NCBI GenBank assembly: GCA_009617715.1
Contig: VTFK01000152.1
Location: forward strand, 1,860,001 to 1,924,000
From: Plectrocnemia conspersa
Lineage: Eukaryota > Arthropoda > Insecta > Trichoptera > Polycentropodidae
Length of the DNA: 64,000 bases
Direction of reading: 5' to 3'
The notes beneath the pieces were generated by a model that made no database searches, was not told the origin of the DNA, and saw only the letters and a list, made by a program, of their open reading frames with translations. This document shows positions 45,601 to 56,359 of the stretch, piece after piece. How positions within the stretch are numbered: the first letter of the stretch is position 1; every line of letters starts with the position of its first letter. Both the position numbers and the translations under genes were made by a program.

Positions 45601-47918
45601 TTAGTTTAAGTGAAGACATTCTAAATTTGGAACAACTGTTTATTTACTACCCTATTTTTCATAGACATGATATTACGAGACAAAAATCAGCAAGTCAAAT
45701 GAATAGACAACGAAAGAGTTGAGCGAATTTATTTATATATGTTTAATATTAACAATACGGATTTTTAGAGCATTTTCAAGGAATAAAAATAATATGCTAA
45801 TATAAAAATCTACCGGTGAAAACGCATTTGGATTTCACTAGTAAAAATGTAAATTTACTATATTACATCGCATGTAAATAAGTAAAGATAAGTACGTGAA
45901 TGTATATATTACTATGTATGAAAGAGTTGAAATCATATAATTTTACTAGCACCTGCCAGATAAATTATATTTCACTGGTGAAAATATGTATCCATATAAT
46001 TTCACTGAAATGACATATTTAAAAAAATATTTTTAGGGTAGATTTTTCTTGAGGGATAACTAGAATCAGGGATGTTATTTCAGCTTTTTTTTTAAGGGGG
46101 GGAGGGCAAAAGTAGGCCAATCATTGGTCGTTTTTTTAATATTTCGATTTCATTAAATAAAATGCATTTTTTTGGGTAAATTTGAGGGGGGGGAAGCAAC
46201 TGGCCGCCAAGATCAGCAATTTAACGGTATAAGAGTACCTAAAAACCAACATCCGCCAAGTTATAGCCCAGATACTGCCCGAAGTATACAAAATGGTCAT
46301 TAAAAATTACATTGAAAGGATTAGCTGCTGTAAAAGGTCCAGAGGCATCCATTTAATTGGTATTATTTTTTATAACTAATGAAATACATATGTTTGATTA
46401 AAATAAGATGGGGAATTGAAGTTACAAATTAATGATTTTTGATTATCGTAATGATTATTAAATTTAATTATCTATCTCGATATTGAGGTATTACATAATA
46501 AAAAAAGTTAGGATACAGAAGCTGGATCATTCTTTATTCATGATATATTTCAGCATGAGTAATGTATCGCAAAATGTATCGTACAACTGAAGTACTACTC
46601 TTGATTAAAATAAAACATTCAGCGTAATTAATATATGATAATTGATTCGTCTATATTGAATTCAATTAAAAACAGTAATTTAATTTATTTAGAGAAGAAA
46701 ATAAGTATGTAAATGTAAAAACAAAGCTTTTTAGATTGAGAACCATAGATAACAATTTACAATTCAACAAATTGTTTTCTAAATCCATGGTTGGATTAAC
46801 AGATTTTTGACGAATATTAGTAATTTAATAATTCCAAATAAAATATCTCCGAGTAACTAATGAAATAAAGTAATGAAATTTTTATCATCAAGTCATTAAA
46901 AATGGCTATACGTATTCTTAAATATACATATATATGTGTATATTGATTATATATGAGCAAACTTTTTGTTGTATAAAATTTTCGCTATGCGGAATAATTA
47001 CTGGAAAAATTATGTAGGAATCATTAACCCTTTGAGTAGTGAGTTAATTTATACACATTTGTTAAATTATTAGTATACACCTGAGGGTGAGTTAATTTTA
47101 CGTATTTGTCCATAATTACTTGTGTTATTTATTTATTATTCGGCTTTTGTGATTTTTTTTCATTTCAATTCAGATGTTTTTAATATTTTTTTATAAATCT
47201 AATATAACATATTTTTTGTTATGTTAATTTATTGGTATTATACAAATATAATGTTTTTTATTTATTATTTCTTTAGCTATATATAATATATGTACGACGA
47301 TACCGCTCAAAGAATTAAGTTTATAAATATAATGAATATTGTAACTAGCAGCAATGGGCTTAAAATTGAAACATGGATTAATTTAATAATATTGTAATTG
47401 ATTAGTGAACCATTAGAATAGAGATTCATCCGTGAAGAAAATAGTGACAATGGAGATAAGATAATTTTTTCAATTTTAGAGATATAAGATTCTCAGGGCA
47501 CATGTTTCAGAACGGTGGGAGCAAAGTGGCATTATTTAGTAATTTTCACACAAAAGTCAAGTTGGAAAATTTTCGTTTAAGGCTATCAGTATTGCAAATA
47601 TACAATTTAGGGTTTGATCATAAACAACGGCGCGTATCATACGAGAATACCTTCGTCTGTGAGAAAACACGCAGCTGGGCGGGCAATTTGACAAACGGAC
47701 AATAAGGTTAGGTTATCGTTTAGCCGTTCGAACGATGTTTGTGAACAGAGCTCGCAGTTCAATGTTTAGATTGTGACGTTAAACACGGGGACGAGATTAG
47801 GGGGCGAGATTGGGGGGGCGAAGGCCTGCGACGCGGACTATCATTCGAAGACGCAGCGGCGTCTCCGAATGAATAAAAAAAGGGCTAATGAAGGACAGAT
47901 TACCCGCTCCTCGGCCAT
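33617..47918 (-). CDS. XPO7: Exportin-7 / RanBP16, nuclear transport receptor
   Basis: Importin-beta superfamily export receptor, RanGTP-dependent. Minus-strand coding exons in order: 47904-47918, 42432-42527, 42261-42364, 41979-42186, 41533-41853, 41213-41428, 40824-41143, 38231-38418, 38018-38166, 37771-37949, 37562-37706, 37351-37498, 37123-37282, 36873-37063, 35314-35443, 34878-34959, 34676-34814, 34521-34598, 34333-34448, 34047-34261, 33617-33716. All junctions are GT-AG and phases agree; the sum is 3300 nt, 1099 residues, close to the animal norm (about 1087). Recognition blocks: [122 protein letters not shown] and the end SSVSDMMTS. The first exon (MAEER) is inferred, from an ATG and a phase-0 donor in a CpG-rich patch; the rest is secure. 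Introns carry several MITEs. Confidence 0.93.
33758..33927. mobile_element. Small TTAA-type MITE in exportin-7 intron
   Basis: Ends TATAACCCTTTGATTGCC and, inverted, TTAACACTTTGGTTGCC (TTAA at 33924-33927; left copy mutated to ATAA). 170 bp, no coding. It sits in the last intron of exportin-7. Confidence 0.65.
35444..36872. repeat. Exportin-7 intron with three imperfect tandem units
   Basis: Units starting near 35921, 36111 and 36221 share AAAAAACTTACAATRAAATRTTGA, ACCACTAAATT-type and ATCAATAAAGCAACATTTA, with subrepeats containing GATAAAAGTGAGA..TAAATA. Unit lengths are unequal (about 190 and 110 bp). Confidence 0.6.
38419..40823. other. 2.4-kb exportin-7 intron with a dispersed repeat
   Basis: 39880-40480 is one copy of a repeat whose other copy is 57590-58010. 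39690 carries AGGGTGACCATATTTACC, typical of a MITE end. No coding exon of exportin-7 is missing here because the flanking phases join correctly. Confidence 0.55.
42528..43282. other. Start of exportin-7 intron 1, with dispersed repeat
   Basis: 43030-43205 is a copy of a repeat beginning TTTTATTGCTTTTGACGTG and continuing into AAATGCATG..GACTGGCCACCTTTTGCCC. No exon seen. Confidence 0.45.
43283..43790. mobile_element. TTAA-type (piggyBac-like) MITE with a hAT MITE nested inside
   Basis: Outer ends TTAACCCTTTCACCGCAG (43283) and inverse TTAACCCTTTCACCACAG (ending 43790), TTAA at both sides. Inside, 43418-43662 begins CAGGGCTGTGGAGTCG and ends with its inverse, flanked by CTGTAATC at 43410-43417 and 43663-43670. 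Confidence 0.85.
43418..43662. mobile_element. hAT MITE (245 bp) nested in the TTAA element
   Basis: Terminal inverted repeats CAGGGCTGTGGAGTCG (16 bp) and exact 8-bp target duplication CTGTAATC. It is the best preserved copy of a family also seen at 7700, 19613, 28839 and 30862. Confidence 0.92.
43791..45242. other. Exportin-7 intron 1, no feature recognised
   Basis: AT-rich intron sequence. Small open frames (such as 44152-44349) look non-coding. Confidence 0.4.
45243..45454. mobile_element. Palindromic pogo/Tc1-type MITE flanked by TA
   Basis: 212 bp with arms of about 48 bp: CAGTAAACCCCCC.. then CAATAACACGGTAAATTGGG, mirrored at the right end ..GGGGGGTCTACTG. Flanked by TA on both sides (45241-45242, 45455-45456), as expected for Tc1/mariner/pogo targets. 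A half copy lies at 31591. Confidence 0.8.
45830..46200 (-). repeat. Left arm of an inverted repeat pair flanking the exportin-7 promoter
   Basis: Read on the minus strand, this matches 48405-49095 in the same block order: a block with AAATGCAT..AATGAAATCGAAATATTAAA, then a block with TTCACCAGTGAAATATAAT, ATTATATGATTTCAACT and TTATTTACATGCGATGTA. It lacks the hAT insertion present in the right arm. Confidence 0.7.
46225..46385 (+). pseudogene. Mariner/Tc1-type transposase C-terminal fragment
   Basis: A frame reads [40 protein letters not shown], the characteristic C-terminus of DDE_3-type transposases, also found at 52690-53120. No catalytic part remains. Confidence 0.6.
46386..47624. other. 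Exportin-7 intron 1, proximal part
   Basis: AT-rich. TTAACCCTTTGAGTAGTGAG at 47026 looks like the left end of a further TTAA-type MITE; no right end was paired. No exon seen. Confidence 0.4.
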
Positions 47919-48040
47919 CGCTGCGGCGGAGGGGGCGGGGGGCGCAGGGCGCGCGCCCTCGATGTCTCCTCTGTGACAGCAACAACACGCGATTTTTTAA
48001 CCGGTGTTAGGGCGCTCCTTTTCGCGGCCATGAACCGCAC
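47625..48040 (-). promoter_or_regulatory. CpG-rich promoter and first exon of exportin-7
   Basis: About 400 bp dense in CpG (GGCGCGTATC, GACGCAGCGGCGTC, GGGGCGCAGGGCGCGCGCCC) inside an AT-rich region. On the minus strand it holds ATGGCCGAGGAGCGG followed by GTAATC, giving MAEER and a phase-0 donor that matches exon 2. No TATA box. Confidence 0.55.
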
Positions 48041-48404
48041 ATAAACATGACCCACATTCGATCGACGAACATATTTCCAAAATGGATAAAGTAATGAAAT
48101 TCAATTTAAACTTATGTAAATATAACTCAACGTTACACATTACAATTAATTCTTCTTATAATGAAAAAGGAATAAATTTAAATTGTCAGCTAAATAAAAG
48201 AGAACTTGATTTTATTATAAATTATTTTCGTTGCAACCAGATATTTTAATTATGCAGCCCACTTTACTACTACTACTTTGAAATAATCATAGTGTATATG
48301 ACTTACCTTGCTTTATGCCGTTTTAAAACTTTTTTAAAACTTTTAAAAAGATTTATTTTCAAGCAACCAGAAACGTCATTTGACAGGAAGGGGGAGGGGG
48401 CAAT

Positions 48405-49095
48405 TATCCCCTGAGTTTGACCAGAAAAATGCATGTCATTTAATCCTAATGAAATCGAAATATTAAAAAAAAACGACCGCTGACTGGCAAATTTTGCCCC
48501 TCCCCGTGAAAAAAGCTGAAACAACGTTCCTGATTGTAAACCGAAAATTCTCGGATTGTCTTCCAAAAATAAAATTTATCCAGAAAATATTTTTTAAAAT
48601 ATGTCATTTCTGTGAAACATTTTTACCAGTAAAAATATAATATATCTGGCACACAGGGCTGGCCCGAAGGGGGGTTTTCAAGGCGCCAATTACTCCAAAA
48701 AGGGGAGCTATTCCAAAAAGACCTTTTGTTTTAAGCTCTCTTAGCAATTTCTTCTCATTAAAAAAAAACGGATATGGTCTTAAAAATTACATTTTTGTAT
48801 CTCCCGTAGGAATATCTTTTCCTCAAACGTAAATTCCGAGATTCTTTAACCTCCTCGTATAAACATTTCCGTGATGACCTATTTTTAAAGTTTTTCAAGA
48901 ATTTGTGCTCAAATAATAATTTCCCAATTTTTTTAGAACGATGAGCGCTGAATATTCTTAGGCCGACCCTGCTAGCAGATGCTAATGAAATTATATGATT
49001 TCAACTTTTTTATCAGTATTAGTTAATATATACTTATTATTTATTTACATGCGATGTACTAATAATACATTTTCACCAGTAGATATAATTTCACT
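48405..49095 (+). repeat. Right arm of inverted repeat pair, split by a MITE
   Basis: 48405-48535 and 48606-49095 correspond in order to the minus strand of 45830-46200. The second block is interrupted by 48654-48971. Confidence 0.7.
48654..48971. mobile_element. hAT-like MITE (CAGGGCTGGCCC family)
   Basis: Starts CAGGGCTGGCCCGAAGG and ends CTTAGGCCGACCCTG; 318 bp. Flanks CTGGCACA and CTAGCAGA match 6 of 8. The inverted arm at 45.9 kb carries the same flanking sequence without the insert, confirming an insertion. Confidence 0.75.
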
Positions 49096-52000
49096 GATAG
49101 GCGTTAGTAATATTATATGGTATTCTAAAATGTCTATAAAACTCAATTTGACAGTTGCGAAACGTTTATTTTCTATTCAAACCCAAACCAAACTTATTAT
49201 AGTTTTAGAACTTTCATTGGGGTAAGTTCAAAATATAAACTAAGGCAACTTATCTCTCAGGGGAATATAAGCAGAAAAAGTACAGACAGACGTCGCATCT
49301 CGCATATTGTTCCATAGTTTGTCTGCACTTGAATATTACACTATGTTTTAAAAATATGATAGCTATCCTTATCGATATTACTACGGACTTCTGATATGAG
49401 AGTATTGGTCAAAGTATATTTCAAAGCAAAATTTGGTTAATCGGTCGGTAACGAGCGTTCCTACTGCAACGACGACGGCACGACTTAATTGCTTTTGACG
49501 TGGATTTTAGACTTCTGCGAAGGGATAATTGTTTTTTTTTCTGCTCACCTATTGATCAAAATTTGGTTTAGATATTTTCAGTAGGCAAAAATTCACGTCA
49601 AAAGCAATAAAATCGTGTCATTTTTTTATAAAATCTTAATATTAACGCTAGATAATCGAGCGTTTCCATTGCGACAGTGCAGTAATAATTTTATTGCTTT
49701 TGACTTGAAATCGAAACAGGGTTTTCTTTGAATTTGGCATTTAATGATATACTATTAATCTTAATGAAATATTAAAGAGATGACTATTGACTGGCCAACT
49801 TTTGTTATCTGTCTGGGAAAAACTGAAACGACGTACTTACAAGCAGCTGACATTTTCGAGACGCCATTGCAAGTTTTCATCGATTATAAGACGCATTCTG
49901 AATTAAGAGACTCCACAACAGGAAAAGATATACGTTTTATAATAAATGGATTACATTAATTATAATTTTTTAATATATTATAATTTCATATATATAATTT
50001 ATGTGTAGAATCGACAAATAAAATCGCTATTTTAAAAATAATAAAAATATTTTATATTTTCAATTATATAAATATTTTTTGAAAATTATAATGTAATTAC
50101 CCTTTCTGATTAAGAGTCCTTGATAGTTAGCGACTTTTCTATTTATGTGTTTGATAATAACTAATTACAATATTGCAGTTTTTAGGGAAGTGAAATTTAG
50201 TTTTTGAAACGGTCCGGTTTTTAGAAAGTTACTATATACTGCCAACCTAAATTGTGAGTGTTAAGTTAAATAAAAAACTGACCTTCTAAAAAATAAAGAG
50301 CTTTGAAAAATATCAGAAATGATTTTTTGTAGGTTAAATTTTTTTATACCATATACTATTTTTTTTCTAAAGTTAGACTTGATAGTAGTAATACACTTTG
50401 ATTACTGATTTGCCATGTTGTTTGAAAATTGCCGTTGTTCTTTTAATAATTAATAACATTTTTATTAACAAAAAAAAACACACACACACACACAAACATA
50501 AATCTACCTGATTCTTGCGGTCAGTATTAAAAATATTTGTTTCATTTAAAAAATGAAACATCCGCGAGATAAGAAAATATAAGGAAAATCTATTCTATGG
50601 CGACTGAGCGGGTGGTGATTAAAATATTGCTTACAATTATTTATTCTGGTCTACAAGAAATCAGCATTAATTTTCAACCTAACTAAAATTATTTAACTTT
50701 TAATTTTAATCAGCAGGTGCATGTTTAATAATTTTTTTTCTAAAACTGATGTTTTATTTAAAGAAAAAGGCTTGCGCGTAAAGCCGCGTAGCGCAATTAT
50801 TTAGGATTTGAATTTTTTGAAATTTTATTGAAATACCATTGATAAATATTAAAGTTTTAGAATGCAAATAAAAAATTGCTTTTGGAGCAATCGAAGCAAG
50901 TGAAGTTCGCGATTTCATGACGTTTTCAACCTTGAGTTCCGCGAAGGCGCAACAAATACTCCAGCGCCGGTTGACGACTTCTGCGATTGTGAATGAAAAT
51001 ATTTTTTGTTGTTGAAATGTTTGCGTGAAAGTTTAACTCGCAACACTTTTTTATTTATTTAACGTACTGTTTTATCTGAATAATAACTTTTAGAAATGAA
51101 TAATATAAAAATAATTAAATGTAAAATATGACACATGTTCACACTATGACGGTGAAGGCATTATTTTATTGCTTTTGACGTGAGTGCAATGACTAAAGCA
51201 GTGGTTTTCAAACTATTTTGATTACGTACATCTAAGACAGAAAAAAATATTGCGTACCACTGAATATATACATAAATATTTGCTGTTAACTCTTCTATGA
51301 GTGTTCGAATGCATAGCAGCTGTCAAATTCTTGTTTATTTAATGTTTACGTTCGTGTAATTATCACTTGGCGTACCCCCAAGCAGGTTTGGTGTTAGGGC
51401 AAGGCGAGCGAGGCAACTGCATTGGGCTCCGAGCTTTAACCCCTTCCCGGTCATGCCCGAGTTAACTCGGAAATTCATTGCCGTCATCTTGTCTCCAAAA
51501 GTTCTTGAGTCGTCATCTTGCCGATTTTGCAAACACAAAATGTCGGAAATTTGTTTGTGAAAAATGTGATTAAAATAATTATATTATTTTTAGCGTATTG
51601 TTTTGCGATATGAAATTTTCAACTTTTATGTCTTTTTTTGAGTTCCGGGTTGCGTAAAAAATAAAATATGTACTGAAAAAAAAACAATTGTTTTAAAGCA
51701 TGTTTTCTTTAGAAAGTCACCGAACGCCGATTAAACGTTAATTAATTTAATAAACACTATTTAATATACAGCGTTGAATACTTCTGCAGCAAAAATATAT
51801 ATTAACAAACAAACGCGCAGGATAAAATGAGCGCAATAGCTAGCAATTTGAATCAGTCGCTGGTGTGAATCGCGTATCTGACACATCGAAAAGGACAAAC
51901 TGAGAAAGAGGGAGAGAGGTGGTGATAATAATGCGTGGCTTATGTATATTTGATCAGTATTTTAACATAGACGCGGTCAGTATTTATATTAAATGGTCAG

Positions 52001-52689
52001 TTTTATTATAAATAAGGAATGGTTAGATAAATAATTTAAAGGTTAATATTTATATTGAATTCAGTATTTTTATTAAGTAGACATTTTAATATAGATAATG
52101 AGTGGTTGGAGTAAATATTAAAAGGTCGGTATTTATATTTAATGGGTATTTTTATTTCGACAGTTGGTTGGTGTCAAAAACTTATTTGGCTAGCCTAATT
52201 GAACGTTATGTCAACATGTCAACAACTCAATAGGTAACAATATTTTACTGAAAAAAAATTTACGAAAAGATAAAGTATTTCAGTCAATTAATATGTTACA
52301 GAATATATTTGAATTTTTTAACAAAAGTTTTATTTTAATAGTAAATAACGATAACGATAAGCACAATTATATTAATACGGTTATTATTAAAATTTAACCC
52401 GAATACAAGCCGTTTAATATTTATACTGAGCAAAAATATTGGCCAATTAATTGTTTAGCTACTAAACAACAATATTCCGTTGATCCTGAAAATAAACTAA
52501 ATGTGTAAAGACGATCGTCGTTGAGTCATCATGCTAGAAAAGTAAATAAATTAAGGTATTTGTTACTACGTTAGTGGTCTAAAATATTTTCTTACATATT
52601 TAATATATTTTTAAAGAAAAAAATTTTTTTTTATAAGGCACATTTCCACCTCTTTGAGTATGTTAATTAGTAAAATTGACATTAAAAAT
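49096..52689. other. Intergenic with dispersed repeats
   Basis: TTTTATTGCTTTTGACGTG-type motifs occur at about 49490, 49605 (inverted), 49690 and 51170; 49600-49700 forms an inverted pair. 51200 begins a CAGTGGTTTTCAAAC MITE-like end. A (CA)n tract lies near 50480. No gene recognised. Confidence 0.5.
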
Positions 52690-53120
52690 TGATTTACTAG
52701 AGACCATTACATGCCCAAAAGGACTGTTACATGGCTGCTTGATGCGCACTGTGGTCATGCAGCGTCATTGCGCCTTACTTTTTTGAAAACGATGGTGGTT
52801 GGATCTGTAACTGTCAACGGTGAGCACTATAGGCGCATAATAAGCAATTATTTTTGGCACGAAATCGAAGATATTGATGCGGAAGACACGTGATTTCAAA
52901 AAGACGTTGCAACGTTGGATGTTTTGCGTAAAAAGTTCTTAGGTCACATTATTTCACGTTTTGGTGACGTCAACTGGTCGCTTACGCTAAGAGTCGTGTC
53001 TATGCCGATAAACCCGAAATGTCGGAGTATCTTAAAACCAACATCCGTCAAGTTATAGCCCAGACAAGTCGTCGAAAATTACACCGAAAGGATAGGCTGC
53101 TGAAAAAGGTCATTTAATTA
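52690..53120 (+). pseudogene. Mariner/Tc1-type (DDE_3) transposase fragment
   Basis: Frames read VTVNGEHYRRIISNYFWHEI, EDIDAEDT followed by TGA in place of Trp, then VLRKKFLGHIISRFGDVNW, ADKPE-type and [12 protein letters not shown] segments, KLHRKDRLLKKVI. The order VNG.RY..I...F / D..WFQQDGA / ISR.GDVNWP / I..VI..I is that of IS630-Tc1-mariner elements. Several frame changes and the loss of the DGA...PP catalytic region make it dead. Confidence 0.65.
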
Positions 53121-53479
53121 ATGAAATACATCAAACATTCGAATAATGAAAAGATTTTTTTAATGATTTGTCAATTTCACCAAACCTATAAAAATAAAAT
53201 TGGAATATATTTAATAAGACGTAAAGCCAAATGGGGATTGATTATTAGATCGCGATTCACAAATGTTAAAAAATGTTGCCGACTCCTGTTTTCGCGTACG
53301 AGTCTAGATGTCGCGAGTGGAGTTGTTAATTAAAAGTATATATAGCCATTAGTTGTAAAGTCGATTAACTGGATATAATTTTTGAATCGAATGATGAAAA
53401 TTTGCGTATAAATGAATCGAAACGATTTTACAAATAATATAAAATAGTGTTTAGACCAAATTACGGAGGGCATCATTAA

Positions 53480-54060
53480 AAAGGAGAGCGCGTTCCGATC
53501 GAAGCTTCGCACGCGTAGCGCGTCTTGCGTCTCTCTCTGGCGCATTGCGGGCGTAGGCGTTCGTTTCGCGTGCAGTGTTGCGAGCGTTTTGCGTCTCGTG
53601 TGGCGTACGTGAGCTGGGCGCCGGGCAGCCTGTGCCCCCGGCGCTTCGCCTCGTCGAGAATCCTCCCTTCGCAGCCGAAAAGTGAGTCGATCGCGCGGAG
53701 CGATTGTGCTTTATCGCAAAATTCACGTCCGATTTTTTAATTATCGCTACTGTCACGGCAGGGGTCGACGCCATAGACTCGTATTCGACACAAATCTCAC
53801 GTTTCGACTCTCGCGAGGCGATTTTTTGCCGATTTGCCGATTTTGCCCCCCTCTGACGCCCTGATCGCGTCCAGGTGGTCGTTTCGAAGGTTAACGTGCA
53901 TTTGCTTTAGGTTATCGTGGGGAGTGTTAGATTCGACTGTTTCGCCTTCAATGGCGGACGCACGTAGCGAACGACGCGAGTCAGCTGTCAGCTGGGCTTG
54001 TTTTGGTTCAGTCGGCTGTCAAACGTTCAATCAGCGCAATGTCCTTCTTGCACCTGCCTA
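53480..54060 (+). promoter_or_regulatory. CpG-rich promoter with probable non-coding first exon of KDM4
   Basis: CpG-dense block (CGCACGCGTAGCGCGTCTTG, GTTTCGCGTGCAGTGTTGCG). AAAA|GTGAGT at 53681/53682 is a good plus-strand donor. The KDM4 start codon lies just after an acceptor (TTTTTTTAG ending 59181), so a 5'UTR intron of about 5.5 kb (53682-59181) is a reasonable inference. An independent gene starting here cannot be excluded. Confidence 0.4.
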
Positions 54061-54707
54061 CGTGGAGGGTTGGTTTGCATACGTAATATGCATCGATTGT
54101 GTCAACACAACATAACACAACACAAACATTAATCCTATTCCTATTCAAACTCGATTCTTAACGTTTTCACTAGAAAATATTGATAATACGTGCGTCGAGT
54201 TTCAATAGCTAGTGGTAAAAATAAATCAATGCTATTATGGTATTGATTTATTTTTTAAATGATAATAAAGGTATTTTCACTGCTTAAGCTTTCATTATAT
54301 TTAACTCTGGCTCAAAGTCGCATATTCATGGTTCATGTTACACAAAATAAAAAATAATGTTTTTAAAAAAATATTTCATACCACTGATTCAACAACGATC
54401 GTAGCTAGCATTTCTCACTGTTATCATATATTTTTATAAATTAACGATAATTCACAATTCTTTTGGTGTTTGTTAACAGTAGTCGTATCAACCCTAAATC
54501 GATAATGGCTACGATAATTCGTTCTAAGAATGTATCTACGTAAAAGTGGGTAGTTGGGGGAGGGGGGTTGTTAGTGAGGATATTAGGGCTGCCACAAAAG
54601 TAAGTCACAGACATTTTAAAGTTAGGAATGGTGTTAATTTGTTTTAATCACGTTTTAATTTTTAACTCATTGAACCCACACCTTAAAAACCCAAAGACTT
54701 ATAGAAC

Positions 54708-54871
54708 CAGGCGTATATGGTGAGTTACTTTCCCTTTTGCTCGCTCGTGTGTTAAGCGACGAAAGTGAGTGAGAAATACGAGTGTGCGATCTGCACGCCC
54801 TTATCTTTCACTCACTCTAGTCACTTAACACGTGAGCGAGTGAATGGAAAGTATCTCACCGTACGCACCTG
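54708..54871. mobile_element. Foldback MITE with 8-bp target duplication
   Basis: 164 bp with arms of about 65 bp: CAGGCGTATATGGTGAGTTA and CTCGCTCGTGTGTTAAG on the left, their inverse on the right ending ..CGTACGCACCTG. Flanks TATAGAAC (54700-54707) and TATGGAAC (54872-54879) match 7 of 8, hAT-like. Confidence 0.75.
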
Positions 54872-54879
54872 TATGGAAC

Positions 54880-55811
54880 AGCCTGATATTGCCAAGAAAA
54901 ATCAAACCCTTTGCTATTCCCAAATAAACTTTTCTTTGTTTTTGTAAAAATTTCTAACAAATGGCTAGTGGTAGTAATGTTTACTCGTAGAAGAATAAAA
55001 GCTTTCAGCTACTACAAATTAGCTTCAATTAAAATTTATAATAATCTTCTAGATTGACTAATTCAAAGAATTGAAACTACTAGAGCTAAACTAAATATTA
55101 TTTTTTGCCGCAAAATAAATACAATATAAACTTAACCATGGTTAGGAAATGTAATATTTTACTGTCTGACGGTAAACATCAAGATTAGTAATTATATTAA
55201 AAAAATATTGAAATGTTTTTTTTTCCTTAGAATAGAAACCGAAGTGGCGTTTTGTGATCGTAAAATTTCTTCATGACATCTATTAATTATAATATAAATT
55301 TAATTTGACTTGCATTATTTGTTTTAATCCAAAGAAGACTGAAGTTCAAAATACTGTTAAATTTCTTTGTAAATATTATTTGAAATTGAAATTACACAAA
55401 TTTTAGATGTAAATTGAATATGTTTTAATTTAAATTTCACGCAATCTGCAGATGGAAAACCATTCGTAAAGTAATTTCAAGAGATTCACTAATACAAGTC
55501 AAAATTTTTGATCATTTTTTTTATTAATATTATTAATCCAAAATTTTATTTACGAAATTATCGTAATTAAAAAAATCTATAATACGATTCATAATTATTA
55601 CTCATAAGTACTCAATAAATAGACCTGCAAATCCAACAAAATTGTCCATAAGTATTGCATCAAGTGCTCAATGATTTTTTTTACATATTCGTAATTTGTA
55701 AAACTGTCGTTATAGACCGTTGACTCGAATATGCGTCATGTGTAATTTTATTACTAAAATGTTATATAGTAATGTATAACATATAATTTTTTTACATATA
55801 CATGTTGCACC
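54880..55811. other. No feature recognised
   Basis: AT-rich sequence between two foldback elements, probably intron of KDM4. 55728-55742 shares GTTGACTC.AATATGCGTCAT with 35086-35102. Confidence 0.4.
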
Positions 55812-56359
55812 GAATCGGTGAAATCTCTTATTGCGCGAAATAGGCAAAAAAAATTCTGAATTCATGAAAAGTGCAAGCCCGTTGCTTCATTCACGAATTA
55901 GGAAAATTATCTGCATTAAAACAGTGAGATAGTAGCGCTTCGGTAGTGTTTTTGGAACTAAGCCAAATGTCGCGAAACATCACGTTTATTGAAGGGTTCA
56001 AACCAACGCTCTCTTGCTCCCGCTCGTTCGCACCTAACCTGTCCAATATACCTGTTAATTAAATTTGTATGTCGTCATATTTATAGTTTTTTTTTTGGCA
56101 TTCTAAATAAAGATGAACATCATTATAGTGGTTAATTTATTTTTATATTATCAATTGACATTTGGTGTAGTTACGAAAAACACCACTGGAGCGCTACTAT
56201 CTACTTTGGTAAATGCACAAGATAAGCAAAACAATTTCTGCCCAATTCACAGATTCTGCAAATAATTTGCCTAATTCACGAATGAAGCAGTAGTCATACA
56301 CTTTTCATGAATTTGGCAAATTTTTGCTTGTTTCTCGCAATAATCGATTTCACCGATTC
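55812..56359. mobile_element. Long foldback element (arms about 150-180 bp)
   Basis: GAATCGGTGAAATC at 55812 mirrors the right end at 56359; arms share TTATTGCG.GAAA, AATTCATGAAAAGTG, GCTTCATTC.CGAATTAGG and GATAGTAGCGCT..GTGTTTTT. A loop of about 200 bp lies between, with CCGCTCGTTCGCACC. No coding sequence. Confidence 0.75.

Noticed and set aside
53451..53774. Arg/Ala-rich minus-strand frame of 107 codons
   Set aside because: A composition effect of the CpG-rich block; no domain and a better explanation as KDM4 5' sequence.
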